From Enterococcus sp. DIV1094 (GTDB lineage Bacteria > Bacillota > Bacilli > Lactobacillales > Enterococcaceae), in contig NZ_CP147250.1 in assembly GCF_017316305.2 (NCBI RefSeq), positions 1,632,001-1,696,000 on the forward strand: a DNA stretch of 64,000 nt, in the 5' to 3' direction. Both the position numbers and the translations under genes were made by a program. The notes under the pieces are model-generated. The model worked only from the letters and a program-made list of their open reading frames with translations. It was not told where the DNA came from and did no database searches. Positions 1 to 8,298 of the stretch are shown piece by piece; the stretch's first letter is position 1; every line of letters starts with the position of its first letter.

Positions 1-1250
1 TAATCATTTAACTCTTGTTGTAAAAAAGCTTTCCAAGAGGGTTCGCCTTGAAAGAAGAAATACAGGTTCAGCTTATTCGGACGAACGGATAGGATCGCTT
101 GTTGGATCAAGAATGATAGAAGATGTAAAAAATATTCGTCTTCTTGAACAGGCAATTCTTGTTTCAATTGAGCAAGTAGTTCTTGTTTGAATGGATACAA
201 CTGTGGATATTGTCGTTCATATTCTTCTAAGAAGTACTGGTACTGTAAATTCAACTGTTCAATCAAAATCGGTGATTCATGGTATTTCAGCAGTAAAAGA
301 ATCAAGTTATCCGCAAGTTTCGTCTCGTTTAATTCTTCCAAATGCAAGGTATCAGCCAAATCTTGAACGAATTGTTTGATCTTGCCTGAAAAAGGATAAC
401 TTTGTAAGATATCTGCCACGGGTTCTTGGTATTGATTATTGTAATTCCAGCTTTCTAAAAAGCAAAAGAAAGCAAAAATCAATTCATCTTTTTGTAAATA
501 AACTCCTTCTAATTCATAAAGAGCAGTAAGTTCAGTAGTATAAACAGAGTAAAGGGCATCCTCAGGCTCAAAGAAAGAGTCATCGATCCGACAATTTGCT
601 TTGACACGAATCGTGTTGATAAAAAACCAACATATCCCGAAAATCTCTTCTGTTTCAACATAAAAAGGGGTTTGTTTCAGCCTTTTTAAAAAACGGAAAT
701 AATGCGTTTCATGGATAGAATAGTCTTCAAAAAAATAATTGTTATGGGTAAAGGGCATCAAAAGACGATGATAGAACAAGCGGATCGCATTTTCAGAACC
801 GGTCATCGTGCTTGTATATTTTGTCAGCTTGATCTGTAACCCGTAAGGAACGAGTTGACGATTGACCTTTCTTGTATGGCGTTTCAACGTTTCATAAGAA
901 AGTCCGTTGGCTGCTAAAAAATTTGTTGTCGAACATTCTTTCGTGAACAAAAGTTCCTTGATCAATTGCACACTGACGGATTGTTTTAGAAATAACTCCC
1001 ATAGATCATTGGCAAGTAAATTTTTTTGATTAAGTAAACGGATCCCTGACTGATCACTATCGATCACCCAGCCTTCAGGTAATTGTGAACGGATCACTTG
1101 TAAATCGGAAAAAATCGTACGTTCCGTTGTATTGGTTTCTTCAGCAAGTTCATTGACAGTGATTTTAGGATGGTTTAACAGTAGTTCGATCAATGTGACT
1201 TGTCGTTGCAAATCTTTTTCAGTGATGATCTTGTGCATGAGCGAGTACAT
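1..1250 (-). CDS. Mga-family helix-turn-helix regulator, C-terminus cut by window edge
   Basis: The reverse strand is open from an ATG at 1250 to the left edge, giving 416 codons without a stop. A GGAGGG box sits 7 nt before the ATG. The N-terminus carries an HTH (around residues 30-55, with NELAEETNTTERTIFSDL), followed by a second region resembling the Mga DNA-binding and PRD-like parts. Mga-like proteins are cytoplasmic transcription regulators, often PTS-linked, that control surface or sugar genes. It is divergent from the Nudix gene with about 107 bp between them. The target and the missing C-terminal EIIB-like part cannot be judged here. Confidence 0.75.
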   Translation of the reverse strand, partial: MYSLMHKIITEKDLQRQVTLIELLLNHPKITVNELAEETNTTERTIFSDLQVIRSQLPEGWVIDSDQSGIRLLNQKNLLANDLWELFLKQSVSVQLIKELLFTKECSTTNFLAANGLSYETLKRHTRKVNRQLVPYGLQIKLTKYTSTMTGSENAIRLFYHRLLMPFTHNNYFFEDYSIHETHYFRFLKRLKQTPFYVETEEIFGICWFFINTIRVKANCRIDDSFFEPEDALYSVYTTELTALYELEGVYLQKDELIFAFFCFLESWNYNNQYQEPVADILQSYPFSGKIKQFVQDLADTLHLEELNETKLADNLILLLLKYHESPILIEQLNLQYQYFLEEYERQYPQLYPFKQELLAQLKQELPVQEDEYFLHLLSFLIQQAILSVRPNKLNLYFFFQGEPSWKAFLQQELND

Positions 1251-1357
1251 CAGACATCCCTCCTTCAAATCAAATTATAGCATAACCCTTGACGTGTATA
1301 AGCGGTTTCTTATAAATTTGACAATAGATAACAGAGAGATTTTATTGAAAGGTGTGA

Positions 1358-1963
1358 ATGAAAATCAAAACAAAAGTCGAACAATACAAACGCTTATTAG
1401 CGATCGCAGAAGCCGGTCTATTCTATGGGAAAGATCCCTTTGACGAGGAACGTTACCAAGAATTGAAATCGATTGCTTTATCTTTATTGAGTGATGGCGA
1501 AAAGGAAATCGAAGAACAATTGACTTTTATTTTAGAGAAAAATGAAGGCTATCCAACACCCAAAGTCGATGTACGTGCGTTTATCAAACAAGAAAATAAG
1601 ATCTTACTGGTGGAAGATCATCACACAAAAGAATGGGCATTACCAGGTGGATTTGCAGAAATTGGCTATTCGCCAAAGGAAAATATCGAAAAAGAGGTCA
1701 AAGAAGAAACTGGGCTAACGGTGAAGGTGGATCAGCTGCTTGCTATTTTTGATACAAATGCCCGAAAAGATCTCCCGCAAGCATTTCAATACTATAAAGT
1801 CATTTTCGGTTGTTCGGTTATCGAAGGTTCTTTTGTCGCGAATAACGAAACTTCAAATAGCGCTTTTTTTGCATTAGATGATTTACCTGCCCTTTCCCAA
1901 AAACGGACGACAGAAGAACAACTTGCCATCTTAGCTAATGGGATTTTACCTTATTTTGATTGA
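1358..1963 (+). CDS. NUDIX hydrolase with N-terminal NUDIX_N domain
   Basis: This 201-aa protein has an N-terminal helical region (about 1-65) typical of ADP-ribose pyrophosphatase-like Nudix proteins, then the Nudix fold. The Nudix box lies at residues 97-120 (LPGGFAEIGYSP then KEVKEETGL). The metal-binding glutamates E113, E116 and E117 are present. The usual first Glu is Tyr104 and the usual Arg is Lys112, so the box is slightly off consensus. The substrate is probably a nucleoside diphosphate linked to another group. The start has a GAAAGGTG box upstream. It stands alone between the Mga-like gene and the MarR operon. Confidence 0.85.
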   Translation: MKIKTKVEQYKRLLAIAEAGLFYGKDPFDEERYQELKSIALSLLSDGEKEIEEQLTFILEKNEGYPTPKVDVRAFIKQENKILLVEDHHTKEWALPGGFAEIGYSPKENIEKEVKEETGLTVKVDQLLAIFDTNARKDLPQAFQYYKVIFGCSVIEGSFVANNETSNSAFFALDDLPALSQKRTTEEQLAILANGILPYFD

Positions 1964-1978
1964 TTGAGCTATTTTTTC

Positions 1979-2007
1979 GTTGCAAATGCAACAAAAATAA
2001 GTACAAT
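1979..2007 (+). promoter_or_regulatory. Promoter with MarR-type operator over the -35
   Basis: The inverted repeat GTTGCAAATGCAAC (1979-1992) overlaps a -35 TTGCAA (1980-1985), and TACAAT (2002-2007) follows with a 16-bp spacer. MarR-family regulators bind TTGCA-type palindromes. The position just ahead of the MarR gene suggests autorepression. Confidence 0.6.
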
Positions 2008-2033
2008 AGAAGTACGACCGAAGGAGAGAGAAG

Positions 2034-2486
2034 ATGGCAGAAATCATTAGAGAGATCGGGGCGATTGCCCGAGCGTTAGATTCGATCAGTAATATTGAGT
2101 TCAAAGAGGTTGCGCTGACAAGAGGACAGTATCTTTATCTCGTGAGGATTTGTGAAAATCCGGGAATCATTCAAGAAAAAATAGCAGAAATGCTCAAAGT
2201 TGATCGTACGACAACTGCCCGAGCATTAAAGAAGCTGGAAAGCAATGGACTGATTCGACGAGTGACTGATGAACAGAACAAGAAAAACAAAAGGTGTTAT
2301 CCGACAGAGCAAGGAGAAGCACTCTATCCGATGATTATTCGAGAACATCATTATTCTACACAGGTCGCTTTGGCTGGGTTGTCTGAAGAAGAAATCAAGC
2401 AGTTGGAAAGATTATTGACACATGTAAGAAAAAATATTAGTGAAGACTGGAATTATGTGAAAAAAGGCAATAAGCGCCTGTATTGA
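2034..2486 (+). CDS. MarR family transcriptional regulator
   Basis: The protein has 150 aa with a winged HTH: QEKIAEMLKVDRTTTARALK is the recognition region and a charged wing follows (DEQNKKNKRCYP). It starts from an ATG behind AAGGAGAGAG. It is the first gene of a three-gene set with a GNAT acetyltransferase (13-bp gap) and a B3/B4-domain protein (3-bp gap). The TTGCA palindrome over its promoter suggests autoregulation. The ligand is unknown; the partners suggest an amino acid-like or amine-like compound, but that is inference. Confidence 0.85.
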   Translation: MAEIIREIGAIARALDSISNIEFKEVALTRGQYLYLVRICENPGIIQEKIAEMLKVDRTTTARALKKLESNGLIRRVTDEQNKKNKRCYPTEQGEALYPMIIREHHYSTQVALAGLSEEEIKQLERLLTHVRKNISEDWNYVKKGNKRLY

Positions 2487-2499
2487 GAGGGATGTTTTA

Positions 2500-3027
2500 G
2501 TGGAGAAACTAGAGATCAGACCGATTGCGCAGAGTGAAGCGACACTGCTTCAAGCAATCAGTATCGAAACGTACACAGATACGTTTGGTGAATATAATAC
2601 GCAGGCAGATATGGCTGCCTATCTTGCAGAAGCTTATGACGTCCAACGATTGTCAAAAGAATTGATCAATCCAGAGTCTGCTTTTTTCTGGGCACTAGAG
2701 CATGGAGAAATTGCAGGCTATCTAAAACTGAATACTGGGAAGGCACAATCTGAAGAAATGCCTGAGGATCATTTAGAAATCGAACGGATCTATGTTCGGC
2801 CTCCTTATAAGAAAAAAGGGATTGGCACACATTTGATGAATTGGGCATTGAATCAGGCAAAATTACAGGAAAAAGCAGCTGTGTGGTTAGGCGTGTGGGA
2901 ACACAATGAGCCAGCTCAAGCTTTTTATCGGAAACATGGCTTCATCCGCCAAGGACAACACGTGTTTTATATGGGCGATGATGCACAGATCGATCATATC
3001 CTAGTAAAAAAAATCAATGAGGTGTAA
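2500..3027 (+). CDS. GNAT family N-acetyltransferase
   Basis: This 175-aa protein starts with GTG behind GAGAGGGA. The acetyl-CoA-binding motif A is clear (IYVRPPYKKKGIGTHLM), followed by motif B with VWEHNEPAQAFYRKHGF. It should transfer acetyl from acetyl-CoA to an amine in the cytoplasm; the acceptor is not visible. Similar proteins are often annotated as spermidine or ribosomal-protein acetyltransferases. It lies in one operon with the MarR gene and the B3/B4 protein. Confidence 0.85.
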   Translation: MEKLEIRPIAQSEATLLQAISIETYTDTFGEYNTQADMAAYLAEAYDVQRLSKELINPESAFFWALEHGEIAGYLKLNTGKAQSEEMPEDHLEIERIYVRPPYKKKGIGTHLMNWALNQAKLQEKAAVWLGVWEHNEPAQAFYRKHGFIRQGQHVFYMGDDAQIDHILVKKINEV

Positions 3028-3030
3028 CGA

Positions 3031-3741
3031 ATGAAAAAATTTATAGTAGATCCATCTTTTTGGGAAGTCTTCCCGAAAGCTACGATCGAAATTTTAACTG
3101 TGGAAGGCATCAACAATCAAGTGGTTGAAGAAAACGAAGGAGAGTATTATGAGCGCTTGAACAACGCTGCTAAAGAAGCAAGAAATTATTTAACAGAAGA
3201 ACCCTTCAGTCAAAATGAAGTAGTCGCTCAATGGCGTCAAGCATTTACACAGTTCAAAACAAAAAAAGGCGCACGTTCATCGATCGAAGCACTGCTTAAA
3301 AGAGCCAGTCAAAGTCGTGAATTTTTCCCAATCAATCCATTAGTTGATATTTATAATAGTATCTCTTTACGCTTTGGCGTGCCCTGTGGCGGAGAAGATC
3401 TAGCAAAAATCGCCGGTGATCTTCATTTAGGAAAAGCACAAGGTGGAGAAAGCTTCCTGCCTTTAGGCGCAGAAGTAGACGCTCCTGCATTACCAGAAGA
3501 AATCATCTACTATGATCATGAAGGTGCAATCTGCCGTTGCTTTAACTGGCGTGAAGCACAGCGAACGATGCTAACAGAAGAAACAACGAATGCTGTGTTG
3601 GTGATTGAAGCAGTCAACGAACAACAAGCGGAAGTTGCCAAAAAAGCAATGGCTGCTTTACAAGAGGACATTGAACGGACATTTGGTGTGACGAGCAATA
3701 GACAAACAGTGACGCAAGAACAACCAGAAATCACTTTGTAA
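3031..3741 (+). CDS. B3/B4 domain protein (tRNA-binding-domain-like)
   Basis: The 236-aa protein matches the stand-alone B3/B4 domain also found in the phenylalanyl-tRNA synthetase beta chain; residues such as RFGVPCGGEDL and the AICRCFNWREAQRT segment are typical. Stand-alone members are thought to act in editing or binding of amino acids or tRNA, but the function is unsettled. It begins 3 bp after the acetyltransferase and is followed by a strong terminator, so it closes the MarR operon. Confidence 0.75.
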   Translation: MKKFIVDPSFWEVFPKATIEILTVEGINNQVVEENEGEYYERLNNAAKEARNYLTEEPFSQNEVVAQWRQAFTQFKTKKGARSSIEALLKRASQSREFFPINPLVDIYNSISLRFGVPCGGEDLAKIAGDLHLGKAQGGESFLPLGAEVDAPALPEEIIYYDHEGAICRCFNWREAQRTMLTEETTNAVLVIEAVNEQQAEVAKKAMAALQEDIERTFGVTSNRQTVTQEQPEITL

Positions 3742-3749
3742 GTGGAGGA

Positions 3750-3802
3750 AGCACCCGCCATCTTCAAACTAGGTAAACTTGAAGATAGCGGGTGCTTTTT
3801 TT
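3750..3802 (+). terminator. Rho-independent terminator
   Basis: AGCACCCGC and ATCTTCAA pair with TTGAAGAT and GCGGGTGCT, followed by a run of T. It ends the MarR-GNAT-B3/B4 operon. Confidence 0.9.
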
Positions 3803-3897
3803 CTTGATAGAGTTCACATGAAAATGAGTAACATTCGCACGATCTTCCTCTACTTACATAGAAGTCAGTTCCACTAAATGTGTTTCCGCTTTCGTGC

Positions 3898-3903
3898 TAT
3901 AAT
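3898..3903 (+). promoter_or_regulatory. Extended -10 element
   Basis: TATAAT preceded by TGC forms an extended -10 about 36 bp before the VOC gene. No convincing -35 is present at the usual distance. Confidence 0.4.
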
Positions 3904-3938
3904 GGAAACAAGCTTTTATTTAGAGGAGGCGTTGTCAA

Positions 3939-4349
3939 ATGATCCATAAATCTCGTGTCATGCTATATGTCGAAGATGTCGCATTAGTCAGTCGATTTTT
4001 CGTTGAGCAGTTAAAGGCAGAAATAGTTGAAACACTGGAATTGCCGGAAGAATACCAAAGTATCGTCTTGCGTGTATCACAAGAGTTTGAGCTGGCTATT
4101 TTCCCTCGGACATTCGTTGAACGATTCTCACCAGAAGTATTAGGCCCACCACCGTCTATGATTTTCTTTACCGATAAGTTTGAAGAGTTTTATGAACAAA
4201 TCGAAACAGCTGGTGAGATTTTGGAGAATAATGGCTTGTTGACGTTTAACTTTTCCGATCCAGAAGGAAATTTTTTTGTGATTGCCAAATTAGAATCGAC
4301 AGAAAAAGTAGAGGAAAGGGAGGCAGAAGATGAAAGTCTCGATCACTGA
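3939..4349 (+). CDS. VOC (glyoxalase/bleomycin-resistance-like) family protein
   Basis: The 136-aa protein has the beta-alpha-beta-beta-beta pattern of VOC proteins: it starts HKSRVMLYVEDVALVSRFF and ends with the strand NFSDPEGNFFVIAKLE. Metal ligands cannot be assigned safely, so it may be a binding protein rather than an enzyme. An AGAGGAGGCG box precedes the ATG. The last 20 nt overlap the next small gene, which suggests translational coupling. The C-terminal tail is acidic. Confidence 0.75.
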   Translation: MIHKSRVMLYVEDVALVSRFFVEQLKAEIVETLELPEEYQSIVLRVSQEFELAIFPRTFVERFSPEVLGPPPSMIFFTDKFEEFYEQIETAGEILENNGLLTFNFSDPEGNFFVIAKLESTEKVEEREAEDESLDH

Positions 4350-4590
4350 AACACTAGAAGATTATTTCAAAAAGCAACGAATCAAAAAGAGTGATAAATT
4401 GAGAATGAAGAATTTGAAATCTGGGAAAGATCCTGCCAAAGGATGGGATAAAATGGTCGATACAGGATTAGGTGGGTTAAATTCTTTGGATTATCGTGGG
4501 AAAGGGAGTAATTTGCCAATCAGCCAAATCGATAATCAAAAATTTCGTGCGGAAGAACAAAAGCGAATCGGGAAAGAAACGCATAAATAG
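4330..4590 (+). CDS. Small basic protein of unknown function
   Basis: This 86-aa reading frame overlaps the end of the VOC gene by 20 nt and begins behind GGGAGGCAG inside that gene. The product is rich in Lys, Arg and Gly, has no membrane segment, and contains a Gly-rich stretch GWDKMVDTGLGGLNSLDYRG. I do not recognise a domain. The overlap and the RBS argue that it is translated together with the VOC protein. Confidence 0.6.
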   Translation: MKVSITETLEDYFKKQRIKKSDKLRMKNLKSGKDPAKGWDKMVDTGLGGLNSLDYRGKGSNLPISQIDNQKFRAEEQKRIGKETHK

Positions 4591-4676
4591 CGGTCTCTCC
4601 ACCTGTTGTGTACTTAGTTTTATTTGTTAGTAATCGAAACATTCTTCTCTAAATGAAAGCGGAATAGCTAAACGCC

Positions 4677-4689
4677 AATGTTCGGATTT
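4677..4689 (-). promoter_or_regulatory. PurR box (PurBox), copy 1
   Basis: The reverse strand reads AAATCCGAACATT, a full match to the Firmicutes PurBox AWWWCCGAACWWT. It overlaps the first arm of the terminator-like hairpin at 4681-4710. Confidence 0.65.
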
Positions 4690-4710
4690 TTAATTAAATC
4701 CGAATTTTTT
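4681..4710 (+). terminator. Hairpin with T-run between small gene and purine permease
   Basis: TTCGGATTT and AAATCCGAA form a 9-bp stem with a 6-nt loop, followed by six T. It looks like a terminator for the VOC operon. Because PurBox 1 shares the first arm, the palindrome may also be part of the PurR operator. Confidence 0.6.
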
Positions 4711-4790
4711 GTTTACTTATTTCTTGATTTGGGATAACATTAAACACGTTGTTTTATTAATAAATCTAATATAGTAAGAACTTTTTTATA

Positions 4791-4803
4791 AATGTTCGGT
4801 TTT
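4791..4803 (-). promoter_or_regulatory. PurR box (PurBox), copy 2
   Basis: The reverse strand reads AAAACCGAACATT, again a full match to AWWWCCGAACWWT. It lies directly before the RBS of the purine permease, 114 bp after copy 1. Confidence 0.65.
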
Positions 4804-4813
4804 AGGGGGATGG

Positions 4814-6127
4814 ATGATGAAGGGAAAAATACTTTCCTACTTCGAGATTGACGCACTGAATACCACAGTGAAACGGGAGATATTGGCTGGTTTTACAACA
4901 TTTATCTCTATGGCATATATCTTATTTGTCAATCCAACAGTGCTTGGAGCTTCAGGAATGGATGAAGGAGCAGTATTTACTGCAACTGCATTAGCGAGTG
5001 CGATCGGTTGTATTTTGATGGGTGTCGTGGCACGCTACCCAATTGGCACAGCGCCTGCGTTAGGAATCAATGCCTTTTTTGCTTACTCAGTCTGTTTAGG
5101 TATGGGGATTCCATGGGAAACAGCGTTAGCAGGGGTGTTTGTTGCTTCATTGATTTTTATTTTGATCACTATTTTTAAATTGCGTGAAATGATCATTGAT
5201 GCCATTCCAACAGACTTAAAGTTTGCGATCTCAGGTGGGATCGGCTTATTTATTGCTTTTCTAGGGTTGAGTGAAGGCGGATTGATCGTTGCGAATGAAT
5301 CGACCCTTGTTGGCTTGGGTTCATTGAGTGTTGGTTCTACTTGGCTGACGATTTTTGGGTTAGTTGTCACAGCGATTTTATTAGTCCGACGCGTACCAGG
5401 CGGTATTTTTATCGGTATGGTGGCAACGACGATTTTAGGGCTAGTCACTGGACTGATTCCTATGCCTTCACAGCTTGTAGCAGCAGCACCGAGCTTGAAA
5501 CCTACATTCTTAGTGGCACTGAAACACATCGGTGATATCAATAGCTTACAAATGTGGGTAGTCGTCTTGACATTCTTGTTAGTGACCTTCTTTGATACAG
5601 CGGGAACATTGGTCGGGTTAGCAAACCAAGCTGGTTTTATGCAAGACAATAAAATGCCACGTGTTGGGAAAGCACTAGCTTCAGATTCTACCGCAATGTT
5701 AGCTGGTTCTTTGCTAGGGACATCACCAGTAGGAGCTTTTGTTGAGTCATCCGCAGGGATCGCCGTCGGTGGCCGTTCTGGCTTAACTGCGATCACCACA
5801 GGGATCTTATTCTTGTTTGGCTTGTTTTTCTCTCCATTATTATCAGTGGTGACTTCTCAAGTCACTGCACCTGCACTGATTTTAGTCGGGGTGTTGATGG
5901 CACAATCCTTACGTCAGATCGAATGGGGAAAAATGGAGATTGCCATTCCTGCATTCTTGATTTTGATCGGTATGCCATTGACTTATAGTATCTCAGATGG
6001 GATTGCATTAGGCTTCATCTTTTATCCAATCACCATGCTAGCAGCAAAACGTGGGAAAGAAGTTTCGCCAATCATGTATGCTTTGTTCTTTGTCTTTATA
6101 GGGTTTATGTGGATCTTGAATGTTTAA
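4814..6127 (+). CDS. NCS2 family purine permease (guanine/hypoxanthine, PbuG/AzgA-like)
   Basis: The 437-aa integral membrane protein has about 12 hydrophobic segments and the AzgA-type signatures AYILFVNPTVLG near the N-terminus, ARYPIGTAPALGINAFFAY, and TFFDTAGTLVGLANQAG in the middle. It should import guanine, hypoxanthine or a related base by proton symport. Two ATG codons are adjacent (4814 and 4817); the AGGGGGA box favours the second slightly. Two exact PurBoxes upstream tie it to PurR and PRPP. No purine riboswitch is visible in the 220-bp leader. A terminator follows. Confidence 0.88.
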   Translation: MMKGKILSYFEIDALNTTVKREILAGFTTFISMAYILFVNPTVLGASGMDEGAVFTATALASAIGCILMGVVARYPIGTAPALGINAFFAYSVCLGMGIPWETALAGVFVASLIFILITIFKLREMIIDAIPTDLKFAISGGIGLFIAFLGLSEGGLIVANESTLVGLGSLSVGSTWLTIFGLVVTAILLVRRVPGGIFIGMVATTILGLVTGLIPMPSQLVAAAPSLKPTFLVALKHIGDINSLQMWVVVLTFLLVTFFDTAGTLVGLANQAGFMQDNKMPRVGKALASDSTAMLAGSLLGTSPVGAFVESSAGIAVGGRSGLTAITTGILFLFGLFFSPLLSVVTSQVTAPALILVGVLMAQSLRQIEWGKMEIAIPAFLILIGMPLTYSISDGIALGFIFYPITMLAAKRGKEVSPIMYALFFVFIGFMWILNV

Positions 6128-6162
6128 CTGATTTAGAAAGAACTTGAGGGTTTGATTGCTTT

Positions 6163-6210
6163 AAAGTGTGAGTCACAAGTAATTTTTTACTTATGGTGCA
6201 CACTTTTTTT
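6163..6210 (+). terminator. Rho-independent terminator after purine permease
   Basis: AAAGTGTG pairs with CACACTTT around an inner AAGTAA/TTACTT stem, followed by T residues. Confidence 0.75.
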
Positions 6211-6231
6211 GTTTCTAGACACTTGAGTTTA

Positions 6232-6247
6232 ATGTTATCGGTAACAT
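6232..6247. promoter_or_regulatory. LacI-family operator-like palindrome
   Basis: ATGTTATCGGTAACAT has 6-bp perfect arms around a centre containing CG, the layout of LacI/GalR operators. It lies 77 bp before the GH13 start. It differs from the MalR operators in this window, so another regulator is likely. Confidence 0.55.
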
Positions 6248-6271
6248 GCTCAAGTCTGTTTACTCTTGATT

Positions 6272-6286
6272 TTGTAAGCGTTACAA
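6272..6286. promoter_or_regulatory. Second palindrome before GH13 gene (cre-like, one base short)
   Basis: TTGTAAGCGTTACAA has arms TTGTAA/TTACAA around GCG. It resembles a CcpA cre box but is one base shorter than the usual 14-bp core. Confidence 0.4.
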
Positions 6287-6323
6287 TTTCTGTAAGAATA
6301 GTACAAAACAAATGGAGGAACAT

Positions 6324-7943
6324 ATGGAGAAAAAATGGTGGCACCAATCAGTGGTATATCAAGTCTATCCACGTAGTTTTCAAGATACGAATGGGGATGG
6401 CATCGGTGATTTGAGAGGGATTATTTCAAGATTAGATTATTTAACGTATCTAGGGATCGATACAATTTGGCTTTCCCCGGTCTATGAATCCCCAAATGAT
6501 GACAATGGCTATGATATCAGCGATTATGAAGCAATCATGGCTGAATTTGGGACAATGGCTGAAATGGATGAACTGATTGAGGAAGCTAAGAAATCTGGCA
6601 TCAAAATCATATTAGATTTAGTCGTCAATCACACTTCAGATGAACATCAATGGTTTATCGAATCACGCAAAAGCAAAGACAATCCATATCGAGATTATTA
6701 TATCTGGCGTGATCCAGTCAATGGTGACGTTCCTAATTCATTACGCTCGATCTTTAGTGGCCCTGCTTGGGAATTTGATGAGGCGACTGGTCAGTATTAT
6801 TTGCATCTATACAGCAAGAAACAACCCGATTTGAATTGGGAGAATGAGCGAGTCAGACAAGAAGTCTATGACATGATGAATTTTTGGATCGATAAAGGAA
6901 TTGGTGGGTTCCGCATGGATGTCATCGATACGATCGGCAAACTACCCGATCAAGAAATCACCAATAATGGTCCTCGGCTTCACGAATACCTACAAGAAAT
7001 GAATCAAGCAACCTTTGGCGATAAGGATTTGATGACGGTAGGAGAAACGTGGGGCGCAACGACAGAAATCGCGAAACTTTATTCAGACCCGAAAAGAAAT
7101 GAACTATCCATGATCTTCCAATTTGAACATATGAGTTTGGACCAACAAGAAGGTAAGGATAAATGGGATCTAAAAGCTTTAGATGTTTCTGAACTGAAAC
7201 AAGTTTTGTCGAAATGGCAGACAGCGTTAGGAGATGAAGGCTGGAACAGCTTGTTTTGGAATAATCATGATCTGCCGAGAATTGTTTCACGTTGGGGGAA
7301 TGATCAGGAATATCGCGTAGAAAGCGCGAAAATGTTTGCTATTTTATTGCACATGATGAAAGGGACTCCTTATATTTATCAAGGGGAAGAACTAGGCATG
7401 ACAAATGCACCAATCCAGGACATCTCAGAAGCAAAAGATATCGAAACGATCAATATGTATCACGAACGTCTTGCATCTGGCTATCGTAAAGAAGACATCT
7501 TGCAGTCTATCAATGCGAAAGGTCGTGACAACGCGCGTACGCCGATGCAATGGGATGAAACAGCACATGGCGGATTTACGACAGGAACACCTTGGCTATC
7601 CGTCAATCCCAACTATCCAAGCATCAATGCGAAACAAGCAGTGGCAGATCCATCTTCGATTTTCCATACGTACAAACGCTTGATCGAGTTACGCAAACAC
7701 AATGAAATCATTGTCTGGGGAGAATATGAATTGTTGGCAGAAACTCCAGATGAAGTCTTCGCATATTATCGGACACTCAATGAAGAACGTTGGTTGATCA
7801 TCTGTAACTTATCTGAACAAACACATGAATTGACTGTTCCACAAGAAACAACGGAACTGATCATTGCAAACTATGACCGAGAAGTGCCTATGGGAGAAGT
7901 TGAATTACGTCCTTATGAAGCGTTTGTGGTGAAAATTGAGTGA
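6324..7943 (+). CDS. GH13 oligo-1,6-glucosidase (alpha-glucosidase)
   Basis: With the ATG at 6324, which follows GGAGG by 5 nt, the protein has 539 aa, the family length. An in-frame ATG at 6312 overlaps the RBS and is unlikely. The (beta/alpha)8 barrel signatures are present: DLVVNHTSDEH, GFRMDVIDTI with nucleophile Asp199, VGETWG with acid/base Glu241, and WNNHDLPR with Asp316. Val200 after the nucleophile is the residue linked to alpha-1,6 preference, so isomaltose and panose-like sugars are the expected substrates. There is no signal peptide, so it is cytoplasmic. Two palindromes upstream suggest sugar control. Confidence 0.92.
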   Translation: MEKKWWHQSVVYQVYPRSFQDTNGDGIGDLRGIISRLDYLTYLGIDTIWLSPVYESPNDDNGYDISDYEAIMAEFGTMAEMDELIEEAKKSGIKIILDLVVNHTSDEHQWFIESRKSKDNPYRDYYIWRDPVNGDVPNSLRSIFSGPAWEFDEATGQYYLHLYSKKQPDLNWENERVRQEVYDMMNFWIDKGIGGFRMDVIDTIGKLPDQEITNNGPRLHEYLQEMNQATFGDKDLMTVGETWGATTEIAKLYSDPKRNELSMIFQFEHMSLDQQEGKDKWDLKALDVSELKQVLSKWQTALGDEGWNSLFWNNHDLPRIVSRWGNDQEYRVESAKMFAILLHMMKGTPYIYQGEELGMTNAPIQDISEAKDIETINMYHERLASGYRKEDILQSINAKGRDNARTPMQWDETAHGGFTTGTPWLSVNPNYPSINAKQAVADPSSIFHTYKRLIELRKHNEIIVWGEYELLAETPDEVFAYYRTLNEERWLIICNLSEQTHELTVPQETTELIIANYDREVPMGEVELRPYEAFVVKIE

Positions 7944-8049
7944 TGGATTGAGTGTCACATCTAGAAAATGGATACCACGCATATTACTTTTTGACGGCAT
8001 ATATGCTATCGTATGTATATGAAAAAACCAAGCAGAAGATGGTAATAGT

Positions 8050-8088
8050 GGATGGGTGATCTAAGCAGATCATCTATCCATTTTTTTT
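8050..8088 (+). terminator. Rho-independent terminator after GH13 gene
   Basis: GGATGGGTGATCT pairs with AGATCATCTATCC over the loop AAGC, followed by eight T after one A. Confidence 0.88.
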
Positions 8089-8156
8089 AGTGAAGGACTT
8101 CCTTGGAAATAGTGTCAAAGGAGATCGTGAAAGAAGCATTTTTAGGTGAGTGTTGA

Positions 8157-8232
8157 AGGTCAGCTTTTGGAATTTCGTTTATTCAGTTTTAAGGTTTGAA
8201 ATAAAAATTAATTTTATTTTTGTTCTAGACAC
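8157..8232 (+). repeat. Structured intergenic repeat, copy F (tail module only)
   Basis: The copy starts in GTTGAAGGTCAGCTTTTGG, contains CGTTTATTCAGTTTTAAGG and ends with a hairpin AAAAAT/ATTTTT. It matches the right arm and tail of copies A and E, and its first bases match copy I of the rhamnose operon. The left arm and loop are missing or decayed. It has the same strand as the upstream GH13 gene. Confidence 0.6.
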
Positions 8233-8244
8233 CTATCCTCCTCT

Positions 8245-8273
8245 TTGACAAATCAACTAAATCATACTATGAT
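8245..8273 (+). promoter_or_regulatory. Consensus sigma-A promoter
   Basis: TTGACA, a 17-bp spacer and TATGAT lie just ahead of the second MarR gene. Confidence 0.8.
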
Positions 8274-8298
8274 ATGTACGCTAACAGGAGGTGTAAAA

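Noticed and set aside
1132..1443. 103-codon forward frame over the Mga start and Nudix start
   Set aside because: It overlaps two better-supported genes, has no RBS and no recognisable domain.
4591..4813. Purine riboswitch before the purine permease
   Set aside because: The conserved loops of the purine aptamer are not present; PurBoxes explain control better.
5083..5799. 238-codon reverse frame inside the purine permease
   Set aside because: It is the antisense shadow of a clear NCS2 transporter and has no RBS.
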